Positions 45,789 to 53,603 of a DNA stretch of 64,000 nt are shown here, in pieces. Positions within the stretch are counted from its first letter, which is position 1, and each line of letters opens with the position of its first letter. The DNA is taken from assembly GCF_025499515.1 (NCBI RefSeq), contig NZ_JAMKFA010000001.1, positions 1 to 64,000 of the forward strand, given 5' to 3'. Below the pieces are notes generated by a model, which did not search any database, was not told where the DNA came from, and saw nothing but the letters and a program-made list of their open reading frames with translations. Origin of the DNA: Flavobacterium odoriferum. GTDB taxonomy: Bacteria > Bacteroidota > Bacteroidia > Flavobacteriales > Flavobacteriaceae. A program made the position numbers and the translations under genes.

Positions 45789-46223
45789 TTATTCTTTAGT
45801 AATTTTGATTGATTTTGATTCACCATTATTAAACACTAATATTATCAAATAGAGGTTTTTAGGTAAAGAAGAAAATTGAATAGTCGTTCTATCAGTATTT
45901 TTTAAATCAGAGATTGTTGAAATTAATTTAGCATTAATATCAAACATTTGAATCTCATTAACATAATTATTATTAATTAAGTCCCATTTTAAAAATAGTT
46001 CATCTCTAACAGGATTAGGATAATAGGAAATAATATCTTCGGGAAAGAATTTTAATAACTCATCTTCAATGTTATTTTGAGAATTTTTAGATTCTGAACA
46101 AGTAGGACAATACCTTCTTACGATTTGATTACCTGCAGAATCATATTCAAATATTATTTTATCTTGAGCAAAAGAGTTTAATGATATCAATAAAATAAAA
46201 GAACTCAATGAAATTAGTTTCAT
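45789..46223 (-). CDS. Small T9SS type A sorting domain protein, RHS partner
   Basis: About 144 residues from the preferred ATG at 46223, which opens a signal peptide (MKLISLSSFILLISLNSFAQ); an in-frame ATG at 46307 would add 28 residues and start inside a palindrome. The mature part starts with one YD-repeat-like segment, FEYDSAGNQIVRRYCPTC, with a CxxC, then a short acidic linker. A type A sorting domain follows: FPEDIISYYPNPVRDELFLK and the ending SKSIKITKE. The body is thus little more than one YD fragment plus an export signal. It lies five bases before the RHS gene, and such small partners precede RHS genes in other flavobacteria as I recall. A chaperone or surface-anchoring role is inference. 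Confidence 0.8.
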   Translation of the reverse strand: MKLISLSSFILLISLNSFAQDKIIFEYDSAGNQIVRRYCPTCSESKNSQNNIEDELLKFFPEDIISYYPNPVRDELFLKWDLINNNYVNEIQMFDINAKLISTISDLKNTDRTTIQFSSLPKNLYLIILVFNNGESKSIKITKE

Positions 46224-46292
46224 AAAAAATAGAATTAATCGATTAAAATACTTAGCGAAATTCTTATAAATCAAACTATTTACAAAACAAAT

Positions 46293-46345
46293 TTTAACAT
46301 TTAACATAAGGTATACCTCAGGTATACCTTATGTTAAATGTTAAA
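46293..46345. repeat. 53-base perfect palindrome (25-base arms plus a T/A pair around one central base)
   Basis: Bases 46293-46318 pair without mismatch with 46320-46345 around C46319. The arms hold two copies of GGTATACC next to the centre. The stop of the response-regulator HTH frame (46341-46343) lies in one arm. On the minus strand the hairpin is followed by a weak T-rich stretch, so it may act as a terminator before the RHS operon or as a recombination or protein-binding site. Confidence 0.9.
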
Positions 46346-46996
46346 GGTAGCCCCGAGATTTGGCTTCTTTTAAAATATTATCATCCTCATTAAGATTTAA
46401 GGATTCTCTTATTTTTGAAATACGTTTTTTTATGGTTATTTCAGAAACATCTAATTCTTGAGCAATTTCTTTTAGTTTATAACCTTTAGCTAAGTATTGA
46501 AGAATTTTCTATTTAACTCATTTACAAAAGCTTTGTTTTCCCATATCTCTTCAATTTGTTTTGCAACAAAATCACTTCTATATTTTTTGCCTGAGAGCAA
46601 AATCTCTATAATTTCTATAAACTTATTTCCATCAATGTCAGATTTAGTTACAATACCATGTGGTTTAACATTTAAAATAATTTCAAACAAAATAATGTTT
46701 TCCATTATTGATGTTAAAATCATGTTTATGCAATTTGGCATTTGTTTTTGAAGGTAAATACAAACATCAGCTCCATTTAAGATGTTTTTTTCAGAGTAGA
46801 CTGGCATTGAATAATCAAGTATTGCTAAATCAATCATCAGATTGTTATCAAGACACTGGTTTATTTTTAGATGTGCTTCTTCACATGAATTAGCTTCTAT
46901 AAAATTTATGTTATCCCCTAATTGAAGTGAAAACGGAAGTATTGTTTTATATGCATCAATTGTTAATTGGTGGTCATCTGCGATTAAAATGTTCAA
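46341..46996 (-). pseudogene. LuxR-type response regulator split by a frameshift
   Basis: The first frame (46996 to 46490) encodes a receiver domain with Asp7/Asp8 in LIADDHQ, the phospho-acceptor Asp in LAILDYSMPVYS, and switch/Lys residues in ILTSIMEN and GIVTKSDID. It stops shortly after NELNRK. In the -1 frame, a LuxR-type DNA-binding domain continues at once: ILQYLAKGYKLKEIAQELDV, then SEITIKKRISKIRESLNL, to a stop at 46341. One missing base near the T4 run at 46505-46508 explains the break, and an intact protein would have about 218 residues. As read, the product lacks its output domain. No histidine kinase is nearby. A sequencing error or a living receiver-only protein are alternatives. 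Confidence 0.75.
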
Positions 46997-47114
46997 GATT
47001 CTATTTTTTTGTGAATACTAATTTATATGAGGGGATTTTGTACAATATTAATAAATTAATTTAGATTTTAATAAAATTTAAATTAATACGTGACATTATT
47101 TTCTAAAAAAATAA

Positions 47115-47205
47115 TTTGTTACAATAAGTGTGGCAAAATATTTGAACTAAAAAAAATGTCACACTATTTGTGATAAAAAATTATATCTGAAAAATTTGTC
47201 ACAAA
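47115..47205 (+). promoter_or_regulatory. Three operator-like sites before the XRE regulator gene
   Basis: Three copies of an 11-base near-palindrome: TTTGTTACAAT at 47115-47125, TTTGTGATAAA at 47167-47177 and TTTGTCACAAA at 47195-47205. The last ends at the base before the ATG, where it would cover the ribosome site. A wider inverted repeat TGTCACA/TGTGATA spans 47157-47175. The arrangement suggests autoregulation by the adjacent HTH protein. Confidence 0.5.
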
Positions 47206-47724
47206 ATGAAAAAGAAACAAAATATAAGTGCACTATTAGGAATGAGCCAAGAAAACTTGGCACTAATTCTACAAGTAAGCAGAAGTCAAATAGCAATGTA
47301 TGAAGTTGGTAAACGAAGCTTACCTGTTGATGCTTTGGAAAAATTATCTACAATGTTATCTGTTATACAAAATAAAACCTTAGACACTATCTCAAAAGAT
47401 ATGAATTCAAATTTAAACATACAGTTTTTAAAAAACCAATTGCAAAGAAACAAACACCAACAACTCATTGTTGATAATAAAATAAGCGCCCTCATAAAAA
47501 AACAAAACGCAACTAATTCTGCAAAAAAAGTGATTAGCTATTTGCTAAATGAAACACCCAAAATTAAAAAAAACGAAATAATTGTTTTAAAAACCATAGA
47601 AACAAAAACACAAAATAAGGTAGCCCAAAACAATGCTGTTATTTTACTACAACTTGAAATCAAAAAAGAAGTTTTAGCATTTGAGGAGAAGTTATTGCAA
47701 AAAAAATTACAATCAGAAAATTAA
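47206..47724 (+). CDS. XRE-family helix-turn-helix regulator
   Basis: A 172-residue protein. The N-terminal HTH (about residues 5-55) reads GMSQENLALILQVSRSQIAM with YEVGKRSLPVDALEKLSTML, a clear Cro/CI-type fold. The rest (about 60-172) is a Lys/Gln/Asn-rich helical region likely to form a coiled coil for dimerisation. No metal- or ligand-binding domain is seen. It is on the plus strand, divergent from the broken response regulator, and is preceded by repeated operator-like sites. It may control itself and possibly the neighbouring hypothetical gene. The physiological signal is unknown. Confidence 0.8.
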   Translation: MKKKQNISALLGMSQENLALILQVSRSQIAMYEVGKRSLPVDALEKLSTMLSVIQNKTLDTISKDMNSNLNIQFLKNQLQRNKHQQLIVDNKISALIKKQNATNSAKKVISYLLNETPKIKKNEIIVLKTIETKTQNKVAQNNAVILLQLEIKKEVLAFEEKLLQKKLQSEN

Positions 47725-47926
47725 CAAATCGCTCATTAAGTACAGTCCTAAAAAAAAGATTCTAATTAAAAAATAAAAACAAAGAAAACGTAGGAAAAAT
47801 ACACTTATTACATTTTTAATTTAAGTTTAACTAACTTAGTTAAAGTTGCTTTAAAATATTGATTAAAAGCATTTTATGGCACTTATATTGGTTACATGTA
47901 ATTATTAACTATAAAAATATTTTATT

Positions 47927-48334
47927 ATGTATTCAGTAACAAATCTTACAACTATTGCAGATTGCGATGTGTTGTTAACTATGGCAAACAAAGAAAAAGC
48001 AGATTTAGCGTTCAAAAAACTTTCCGAAGAACGTTTAGTAACTAATTACAGTACAACATCGGTAGAAATTGATGCCGTTTTACAAGGTGTAATTGCAGAA
48101 ATTGCGGCAGTGGATTCAATACTTACTGTTTTACCAAACGGACCTACTAAAGATTCAGAAGAAAAACGAAAAGTACGCTTGGAGTATAAAAAATTCTTAT
48201 TAGAGAACAGAAAAGAAAGCTATGGTGCCGTAGCGCTTTTAGAAAAAGAATTAGACTTAGAAAGAGTCAACAAGCAATTAGATGAAGTAAATTTGTTTAT
48301 TGATGCTGTCACCGCTCATAAAGCAACTTTGTAA
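47927..48334 (+). CDS. Hypothetical coiled-coil protein
   Basis: A 135-residue, cytosolic-looking protein (MYSVTNLTTIADCDVLLTMA) with no signal peptide or membrane helix. Nearly all of it is predicted helical, with heptad-like spacing of Leu, Ile and Val and many Glu and Lys residues, consistent with a long helical hairpin. I do not recognise a named family, though similar proteins seem frequent in flavobacteria. It stands alone after a 200-base gap that shows no other feature, and it ends at a strong terminator shared with the convergent DUF808 gene. Confidence 0.65.
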   Translation: MYSVTNLTTIADCDVLLTMANKEKADLAFKKLSEERLVTNYSTTSVEIDAVLQGVIAEIAAVDSILTVLPNGPTKDSEEKRKVRLEYKKFLLENRKESYGAVALLEKELDLERVNKQLDEVNLFIDAVTAHKATL

Positions 48335-48340
48335 AATTTT

Positions 48341-48368
48341 AAACCGCCACAGTTGTGGCGGTTTTTTT
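48341..48368. terminator. Rho-independent terminator
   Basis: A 10-base perfect stem AAACCGCCAC / GTGGCGGTTT with an AGTT loop and a T tract on the plus strand. It also lies directly after the convergent DUF808 gene and could serve it. Confidence 0.88.
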
Positions 48369-48370
48369 AT

Positions 48371-49252
48371 CTATTTTTTTACCAAGCCCTTCACCTTCTT
48401 AAATCCCGTCATCAACAAAACAGCTACCAATCCGAATGCGATTCCCACACCAAATTCTGCTACAATTGAAGGAATATTTTGTGGCACTAAATGATGAATA
48501 TAGTCAATATTATGGATAAAAATTCCTCCTGAAACTAGGATAAGTGCTATAGTTCCAACCACGGCAAGAAATTTAATAACGAGCGGCAATGCTTTAATTA
48601 AAACACCACCTAAAGAAGACAAAAATCCTCTATCGTTGCCTTTTTTCATTAAATAAAATCCTGCATCGTCCATTCTTACAATTAAAGCTACAATTCCATA
48701 AACTCCAATAGTGGCAATAATTGCGACAAAAGTTACACTCAAAATTTGGGTAATTAGCGGATGTTCTTTTTCCATTGCCGTTCCTAAAGCGATGATGACA
48801 ATTTCAAGCGAAAGAATAAAATCGGTTTTAATCGCTGAACTTACTTTTGCTTTTTCAGAATTTTCGTTATCTTCCTCAAGCTTACTTTCTTTGATAACTT
48901 CTTCACCTTTTTTAGCACGATGAAAAAGATATTCGATAATTTTCTCCACACCTTCGTAGGCTAAGTAAACTCCTCCAATAATTAAAGCGGCTTTAATGGC
49001 TGGCGGATACAACCAATTCAAAACAAAAACTACTGGCAGAATAATCAATTTATTGATAAAAGAACCTTTTGTAATCGCCCACAACACCGGAATTTCTCTT
49101 GAAGCTAAAAAACCAGTTGCTTTTTCGGCATTCACTGCCAAATCGTCTCCTAAAATTCCTGCTGTTTTTTTGGTTGCTAATTTACTTGTCATTGCAACAT
49201 CGTCCATCAATGCTGCGATATCGTCTAATATTGCGAAAAATCCAGATGCCAT
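48371..49252 (-). CDS. DUF808 (YedI-like) inner-membrane protein
   Basis: A 293-residue protein matching the DUF808 family. Marks are the start MASGFFAILDDIAALMDDVA, TKKTAGILGDDLAVNAEKAT, and a region with at least five membrane helices, including KAALIIGGVYLAYEGVEKII and the ending VGIAFGLVAVLLMTGFKKV. The family spans many bacteria and its function is not established. It is on the minus strand, convergent with the coiled-coil gene. A TAGTTTTG at 49295-49302 could be its -7 element. No neighbour suggests a substrate. Confidence 0.9.
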   Translation of the reverse strand: MASGFFAILDDIAALMDDVAMTSKLATKKTAGILGDDLAVNAEKATGFLASREIPVLWAITKGSFINKLIILPVVFVLNWLYPPAIKAALIIGGVYLAYEGVEKIIEYLFHRAKKGEEVIKESKLEEDNENSEKAKVSSAIKTDFILSLEIVIIALGTAMEKEHPLITQILSVTFVAIIATIGVYGIVALIVRMDDAGFYLMKKGNDRGFLSSLGGVLIKALPLVIKFLAVVGTIALILVSGGIFIHNIDYIHHLVPQNIPSIVAEFGVGIAFGLVAVLLMTGFKKVKGLVKK

Positions 49253-49355
49253 ATATTTTCTATTTTAAATTTATTTTATCTTTTTAATAACCCTCAAAAC
49301 TACATTAAAGTTTTTTGATGAGAAACATTTTTTGTCTGAAAAGCTTTATACAGTT

Positions 49356-50294
49356 TTATTTCTTCAAAAAATTGATATTACGAAGTAAGCCTTCATATTT
49401 GGTTCGTTTCACAGCAGAATTTTTAAACACTTTTTGAAACGTATCCACTGTGATCTCTTCCCAATCCGATTTTGAGAAATTTAAAATATCCGAATTCGTT
49501 TGAAAAAGAGGTTCATTGTGTGGTTTTGAAAATCGATTCCACGGGCAAACATCTTGGCACACATCACAACCAAACATCCAATCGTCAAATTTACCCTTCA
49601 TTTCTTGTGGCAAATTATCTTTCAATTCGATAGTAAAATACGAAATACATTTGCTTCCATCCACAACATAAGGCGCCACAATAGCTTCTGTAGGACAAGC
49701 ATCTAAACAAGCCGTACAACTTCCACAATGGTCGGTTGTTGGCGTATCATAATCTAATTCTAAATCGATAATTAATTCGGCAATAAAATAGAACGAACCC
49801 ACTTTTTGCGTGATGAGATTGCTATTTTTTCCAACCCAACCCAAGCCGCTTTTTGCCGCCCAAGCTTTATCTAAAACCGGTGCCGAATCCACAAAAGCTC
49901 TTCCTGAAACTTCGCCAATTTCGGTTTGAATGAAATGTAATAATTCCTTTAACTTCTCTTTTATGACATGATGATAATCTTGTCCGTAAGCGTATTTGGA
50001 GATTTTATAAGAATCCTGGTTTTGAATTTCGGAAGGATAATAATTCAACAACAAAGAAATGACACTTTTAGCATCATCTACCAATAAAGTTGGATTCAAA
50101 CGTTTGTCAAAATGGTTTTCCATGTAACTCATTTGGCCGTTCATTTGATTGTTTAACCAATTTTCTAAACGAGGCGCTTCTTCTTCAAGAAAACCAGCTT
50201 TGGAGATACCACAAGACAAAAAGCCGAGTCTTTTGGATTCGGATTTTATAATCTTTGAATAGTTGGAAGATGGAAGCCGGAAGTTGGAAGACAT
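49356..50294 (-). CDS. queG: Epoxyqueuosine reductase QueG, with a repeat-derived N-terminus
   Basis: About 312 residues. This cobalamin-dependent Fe-S enzyme makes the last step of queuosine formation in tRNA. The two 4Fe-4S motifs are [16 protein letters not shown] and [14 protein letters not shown], and the active-site region includes [20 protein letters not shown]. The preferred ATG at 50294 lies one base after the stop of the four-helix-bundle gene (TAA-T-ATG). Residues 2-10 (SSNFRLPSS) are encoded by the heptamer arm at 50261-50290; family-like sequence starts at about [19 protein letters not shown]. The original start was apparently displaced by the repeat. An in-frame ATG at 50321 inside the upstream gene is less likely. 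Translation is probably coupled to the upstream gene. Confidence 0.92.
   Translation of the reverse strand: MSSNFRLPSSNYSKIIKSESKRLGFLSCGISKAGFLEEEAPRLENWLNNQMNGQMSYMENHFDKRLNPTLLVDDAKSVISLLLNYYPSEIQNQDSYKISKYAYGQDYHHVIKEKLKELLHFIQTEIGEVSGRAFVDSAPVLDKAWAAKSGLGWVGKNSNLITQKVGSFYFIAELIIDLELDYDTPTTDHCGSCTACLDACPTEAIVAPYVVDGSKCISYFTIELKDNLPQEMKGKFDDWMFGCDVCQDVCPWNRFSKPHNEPLFQTNSDILNFSKSDWEEITVDTFQKVFKNSAVKRTKYEGLLRNINFLKK
50261..50290. repeat. Left inverted arm: heptamer array of AGNNGGA units
   Basis: Four 7-base units of the form AGNNGGA plus a final AG, 30 bases. It is inverted and 27/30 identical to 50677-50706 (differences at arm positions 3, 18 and 19). It lies inside the N-terminal codons of queG. 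Confidence 0.92.
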
Positions 50295-50295
50295 A

Positions 50296-50649
50296 TTACG
50301 ATAATTTATTTCTAAAAGCAATCATCATATTCATCAAATTATATGAATCCTGATAAAATTTATCAAAATCTACTTCACTAATATATGCTCTCCTTTTTGC
50401 TTTGTGCAAACAAGTCACAACTTCTGCTAAAGAGCGAATTGCATATCCTAAAAACCTTCTAAACTCAGGATTACTTTGCTCAATTGAACCTTCAGAAATA
50501 TTTAACGCTATCGAATCAACCGCACGATTGATTTGGGAAGTCAAATTATATATTTCGCTTTTAGGAAAGTTTTGAGAAATTTTGAAAATGTCTTCACCAA
50601 AACTCATTGCATTTTGCCAAATAATTAATTTTTCAAACTTAAAACTCAT
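50296..50649 (-). CDS. Four-helix-bundle protein (23S rRNA intervening-sequence protein family)
   Basis: A 117-residue protein of the family first seen in intervening sequences of 23S rRNA genes and related in fold to Avd of diversity-generating retroelements. Typical marks are the start [20 protein letters not shown], the middle [20 protein letters not shown] with [18 protein letters not shown], and the ending [13 protein letters not shown]. The basic helices suggest nucleic-acid binding (family inference). No rRNA or reverse transcriptase is present. It is on the same strand as ruvB and queG, with 58 bases from the ruvB stop and one base to the queG ATG, and is bracketed by inverted 30-base arms. 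Function unknown. Confidence 0.9.
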   Translation of the reverse strand: MSFKFEKLIIWQNAMSFGEDIFKISQNFPKSEIYNLTSQINRAVDSIALNISEGSIEQSNPEFRRFLGYAIRSLAEVVTCLHKAKRRAYISEVDFDKFYQDSYNLMNMMIAFRNKLS

Positions 50650-50676
50650 AAAAATATCTTTTAAAACGAAATAAAA

Positions 50677-50706
50677 CTTCCAACTTCAAGCTTCCATCTT
50701 CCAGCT
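50677..50706. repeat. Right inverted arm: heptamer array, reverse of the left arm
   Basis: Thirty bases whose reverse complement has four AGNNGGA-like units and matches the left arm at 27 of 30 positions. It ends one base before the ruvB stop codon. Confidence 0.92.
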
Positions 50707-50707
50707 C

Positions 50708-51730
50708 TTAAAAAAGTCCTCCTTGAATATTATTTTTAATTTTCCCTAAATGTTTGTAGGCTTTTTCGGTCACTTCTCTTCCGCGAGGAGTTCGCATGAT
50801 AAAGCCTTCTTGAATTAAGAAAGGTTCGTATACTTCTTCAATTGTTTCACCGCTTTCGGAAACTGCGGTTGCCAAAGTTGATAAACCAACAGGTCCGCCT
50901 TTGAATTTTTCGATAATTGTGGATAGAATTTTATTATCCATTTCGTCTAATCCGTGAGCATCTACATTTAATGCTTTTAATGCGAATTTTGCGATTTCGA
51001 TATCGATTTTACCGTTACCTTTGATTTGAGCAAAATCTCTAACACGACGCAATAAAGCATTAGCAATACGAGGTGTTCCTCTACTTCTGCCAGCGATTTC
51101 TATTGCAGCTTCAATCGTAATTGGCATTTTTAAAATAGAAGAACTACGTTGAACAATTGTGGTTAATAATTCAGTGTTATAATATTGTAATCTACTTTGA
51201 ATTCCGAAACGAGCACGCATTGGTGCAGTTAATAATCCTGAACGAGTTGTAGCCCCAACTAAAGTGAACGGATTCAAATTGATTTGAACTGTTCTTGCAT
51301 TTGGACCCGATTCAATCATGATATCAATCTTGAAATCTTCCATTGCAGAATATAAATATTCTTCAACAATTGGACTTAAACGGTGAATTTCATCAATAAA
51401 TAAAACATCCCTTTCTTCCAAATTTGTCAATAATCCCGCTAAATCGCCGGGTTTATCCAAAACAGGTCCAGAAGTAATTTTAATTCCAACTCCTAACTCG
51501 TTTGCCAAGATGTTTGCCAACGTTGTTTTCCCCAAACCAGGAGGTCCGTGAAACAAAGTATGATCTAAAGCTTCTTTTCGCAAATTAGCTGCTTGTACAA
51601 AAACAATTAAGTTTTCTAATACTTGGTCTTGCCCAGCAAAATCATCAAAACTGAGCGGGCGTAAAGCCTTTTCGATATCAATATCTTGTGGAGAATAAGA
51701 TTCTTTATTTGGATTCAAATTATCGTTCAT
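50708..51730 (-). CDS. ruvB: Holliday junction branch migration ATPase RuvB
   Basis: A 340-residue AAA+ helicase that drives branch migration with RuvA. Walker A is [20 protein letters not shown] (about residues 64-83) and Walker B is [13 protein letters not shown]. The sensor-1 region is [20 protein letters not shown], and the C-terminal winged helix contains [17 protein letters not shown]. The start region [18 protein letters not shown] is typical. A TATCTTTG -7 element ends only five bases before the ATG, so the mRNA may be nearly leaderless. The four-helix-bundle gene and queG follow on the same strand without a visible terminator. Confidence 0.96.
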   Translation of the reverse strand: MNDNLNPNKESYSPQDIDIEKALRPLSFDDFAGQDQVLENLIVFVQAANLRKEALDHTLFHGPPGLGKTTLANILANELGVGIKITSGPVLDKPGDLAGLLTNLEERDVLFIDEIHRLSPIVEEYLYSAMEDFKIDIMIESGPNARTVQINLNPFTLVGATTRSGLLTAPMRARFGIQSRLQYYNTELLTTIVQRSSSILKMPITIEAAIEIAGRSRGTPRIANALLRRVRDFAQIKGNGKIDIEIAKFALKALNVDAHGLDEMDNKILSTIIEKFKGGPVGLSTLATAVSESGETIEEVYEPFLIQEGFIMRTPRGREVTEKAYKHLGKIKNNIQGGLF

Positions 51731-51735
51731 AAAAG

Positions 51736-51743
51736 CAAAGATA
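51736..51743 (-). promoter_or_regulatory. Promoter -7 element (TATCTTTG) of ruvB
   Basis: A TAnnTTTG match on the minus strand, five bases from the ruvB ATG and just after the oxidase operon terminator. The expected transcription start is at or next to the start codon. Confidence 0.6.
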
Positions 51744-51760
51744 AGTAAAGTTATAAAACA

Positions 51761-51785
51761 AAAACCTCTCCGATTGGAGAGGTTT
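51761..51785 (-). terminator. Rho-independent terminator of the act-cox operon
   Basis: A 10-base perfect stem AAACCTCTCC / GGAGAGGTTT with a GATT loop, followed on the minus strand by a T-rich run. It lies 21 bases after coxA. Confidence 0.87.
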
Positions 51786-51805
51786 GTATGATTGTGGAAA
51801 AAATC

Positions 51806-53572
51806 TTAGTGATGTAAAACTTCTTCTCCTTCTTTCATTGGTGTGATTTGCGTAACGAAGTCTTCGTCGTGACCTGGTTTACTGTAATCATAAGGCCATC
51901 TGTGTACTTCAGGAATTTCTCCAGGCCAGTTTCCGTGAATATGTTCCACTGGTGTAGTCCATTCTAAAGTATTAGATCTCCATGGGTTTTGAGTTGCTTT
52001 CTTACCATAGAAAATACTATAGAAGAAGTTCCAGAAGAAAACAATTTGGAATGCAGCTCCAACGATAGCAAAAATCGTAATTAAAACATTCACATCAGCT
52101 AACTCGTCAAATAATGGGAAAGCTGAGTTTGTGTAGTAACGTCTTGGTAAACCAGCCATTCCGATAAAGTGCATTGGGAAGAAAACTCCGTAAGCACAAA
52201 CAGCAGTTACCCAGAAGTGAACGTAACCTAAGTTTTTGTTCATCATTCTACCAAACATTTTAGGGAACCAGTGGTAAACACCAGCAAAGAATCCGTAAAG
52301 TGCAGAGATACCCATTACTAAGTGGAAGTGAGCTACTACGAAATACGTATCGTGAACGTTAATATCTAAAGTTGAATCTCCAAGAATAATACCTGTTAAA
52401 CCTCCAGTGATGAAAGTAGATACTAATCCAATTGAGAATAACATTGCAGGATTTAATTGTAAGTTACCCTTCCAAAGTGTTGTAATGTAGTTAAAGGCTT
52501 TTACAGCAGAAGGAATTGCAATTAATAATGTTGTAAAGGTAAATACAGAACCTAAGAAAGGATTCATACCTGATACGAACATGTGGTGACCCCAAACAAT
52601 AGTTGATAAGAATGCAATTGCTAAGATAGAAGCAATCATTGCACGATAACCAAAAATTGGTTTTCTTGAGTTTGTAGCAATAATTTCAGAAGTAATACCT
52701 AAAGCTGGTAATAATACGATGTAAACTTCAGGGTGGCCTAAGAACCAGAATAAGTGCTCAAATAATACTGGAGAACCTCCTTGGTAATGTAAAACTTCAC
52801 CTTGAATGAAAATATCTGATAAGAAGAATGATGTTCCAAAACTTCTATCGAAAATTAATAATAAAGCCGCAGAGAATAATACTGGAAAAGAAACGATACC
52901 AATAATTGCTGTTACAAAGAAAGCCCATACAGTTAATGGCATTCTTGTCATTGTCATCCCTTTTGTTCTCAAGTTGATTACCGTTACAACATAGTTCAAT
53001 GACCCCATTAAAGAAGAAGCGATGAAAATAGCCATAGAAGATAACCATAAAGTCATTCCTAAACCTGAACCTGGAATTGCTTGTGGCAATGCACTTAAAG
53101 GAGGATAAATTGTCCAACCTGCAGATGCAGGCCCTGATTCAACAAATAAAGAACAAATCATGATAACACAAGAGATAAAGAACATCCAGAAAGACAACAT
53201 ATTCATAAATCCTGAAGCCATATCACGAGCTCCAATTTGCAATGGAATTAATAAGTTACTAAATGTACCACTCAAACCAGCGGTAAGTACAAAGAATACC
53301 ATGATTGTTCCGTGAATAGTTACCAATGCTAGGTAAATATCGTTACGCATTACTCCATCTGGTGCGAAATTATCACCTAAGAATACTTTGAAAATTTCGA
53401 AAGATTCTTCTGGCCATGCAATTTGCATACGGAAGAATAAAGATAAAACAACTCCAACAATACCCATCAATAAACCTGAAATAAGGTATTGCTTCGCTAT
53501 CATTTTGTGATCCAAACTAAAAATATATTTAGTTATGAAAGTTTCTTTATGATGACCGTGATCGTGTGACAT
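51806..53572 (-). CDS. coxA: Cytochrome c oxidase subunit I
   Basis: A 588-residue catalytic subunit of a heme-copper oxidase with 12 or more helices. The heme a ligand His lies in VTIHGTIMVFFVL. The CuB/Tyr cross-link motif is HLFWFLGHPEVYIVLLPALG (Tyr and His about 280-290). The other CuB histidines are in WGHHMFVSGMNP, and the high-spin heme ligand region is HDTYFVVAHFHLVMG. The His/Tyr spacing marks an A-type oxidase. A His-rich N-terminus (SHDHGHHKE) precedes the first helix. It is the last gene of the act-cox operon, 31 bases after coxB, followed by a terminator. Confidence 0.96.
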   Translation of the reverse strand: MSHDHGHHKETFITKYIFSLDHKMIAKQYLISGLLMGIVGVVLSLFFRMQIAWPEESFEIFKVFLGDNFAPDGVMRNDIYLALVTIHGTIMVFFVLTAGLSGTFSNLLIPLQIGARDMASGFMNMLSFWMFFISCVIMICSLFVESGPASAGWTIYPPLSALPQAIPGSGLGMTLWLSSMAIFIASSLMGSLNYVVTVINLRTKGMTMTRMPLTVWAFFVTAIIGIVSFPVLFSAALLLIFDRSFGTSFFLSDIFIQGEVLHYQGGSPVLFEHLFWFLGHPEVYIVLLPALGITSEIIATNSRKPIFGYRAMIASILAIAFLSTIVWGHHMFVSGMNPFLGSVFTFTTLLIAIPSAVKAFNYITTLWKGNLQLNPAMLFSIGLVSTFITGGLTGIILGDSTLDINVHDTYFVVAHFHLVMGISALYGFFAGVYHWFPKMFGRMMNKNLGYVHFWVTAVCAYGVFFPMHFIGMAGLPRRYYTNSAFPLFDELADVNVLITIFAIVGAAFQIVFFWNFFYSIFYGKKATQNPWRSNTLEWTTPVEHIHGNWPGEIPEVHRWPYDYSKPGHDEDFVTQITPMKEGEEVLHH

Positions 53573-53603
53573 ACTAATTCTATTATATTTAATATAAAAT
53601 AAC

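Larger units (their letters stand above)
50261..50706 (-). mobile_element. Candidate small insertion: four-helix-bundle gene between inverted heptamer arms
   Basis: A 446-base unit made of a 30-base arm, five bases, one 354-base gene, 27 bases and the inverted second arm. The outer edge is one base from the ruvB stop on one side and within queG codons on the other. No transposase is present and no target duplication was found, so mobility is inference from structure. Confidence 0.5.

Noticed and set aside
46495..46515. Programmed -1 frameshifting in the response regulator
   Set aside because: The site A-AAA-TTC is not a canonical slippery heptamer and no stimulatory hairpin was seen within a short distance downstream; mutation or sequence error is simpler.
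47725..47926. A further small gene or RNA between the XRE and coiled-coil genes
   Set aside because: The 202-base gap has no ORF of useful length, no hairpin with a T tract and no TAnnTTTG element that I could place.
50261..50706. The four-helix-bundle unit as an ordinary insertion sequence or rRNA intervening sequence
   Set aside because: There is no transposase, no rRNA gene in the window and no target-site duplication at the outer edges, so it is reported only as a candidate unit of unknown kind.
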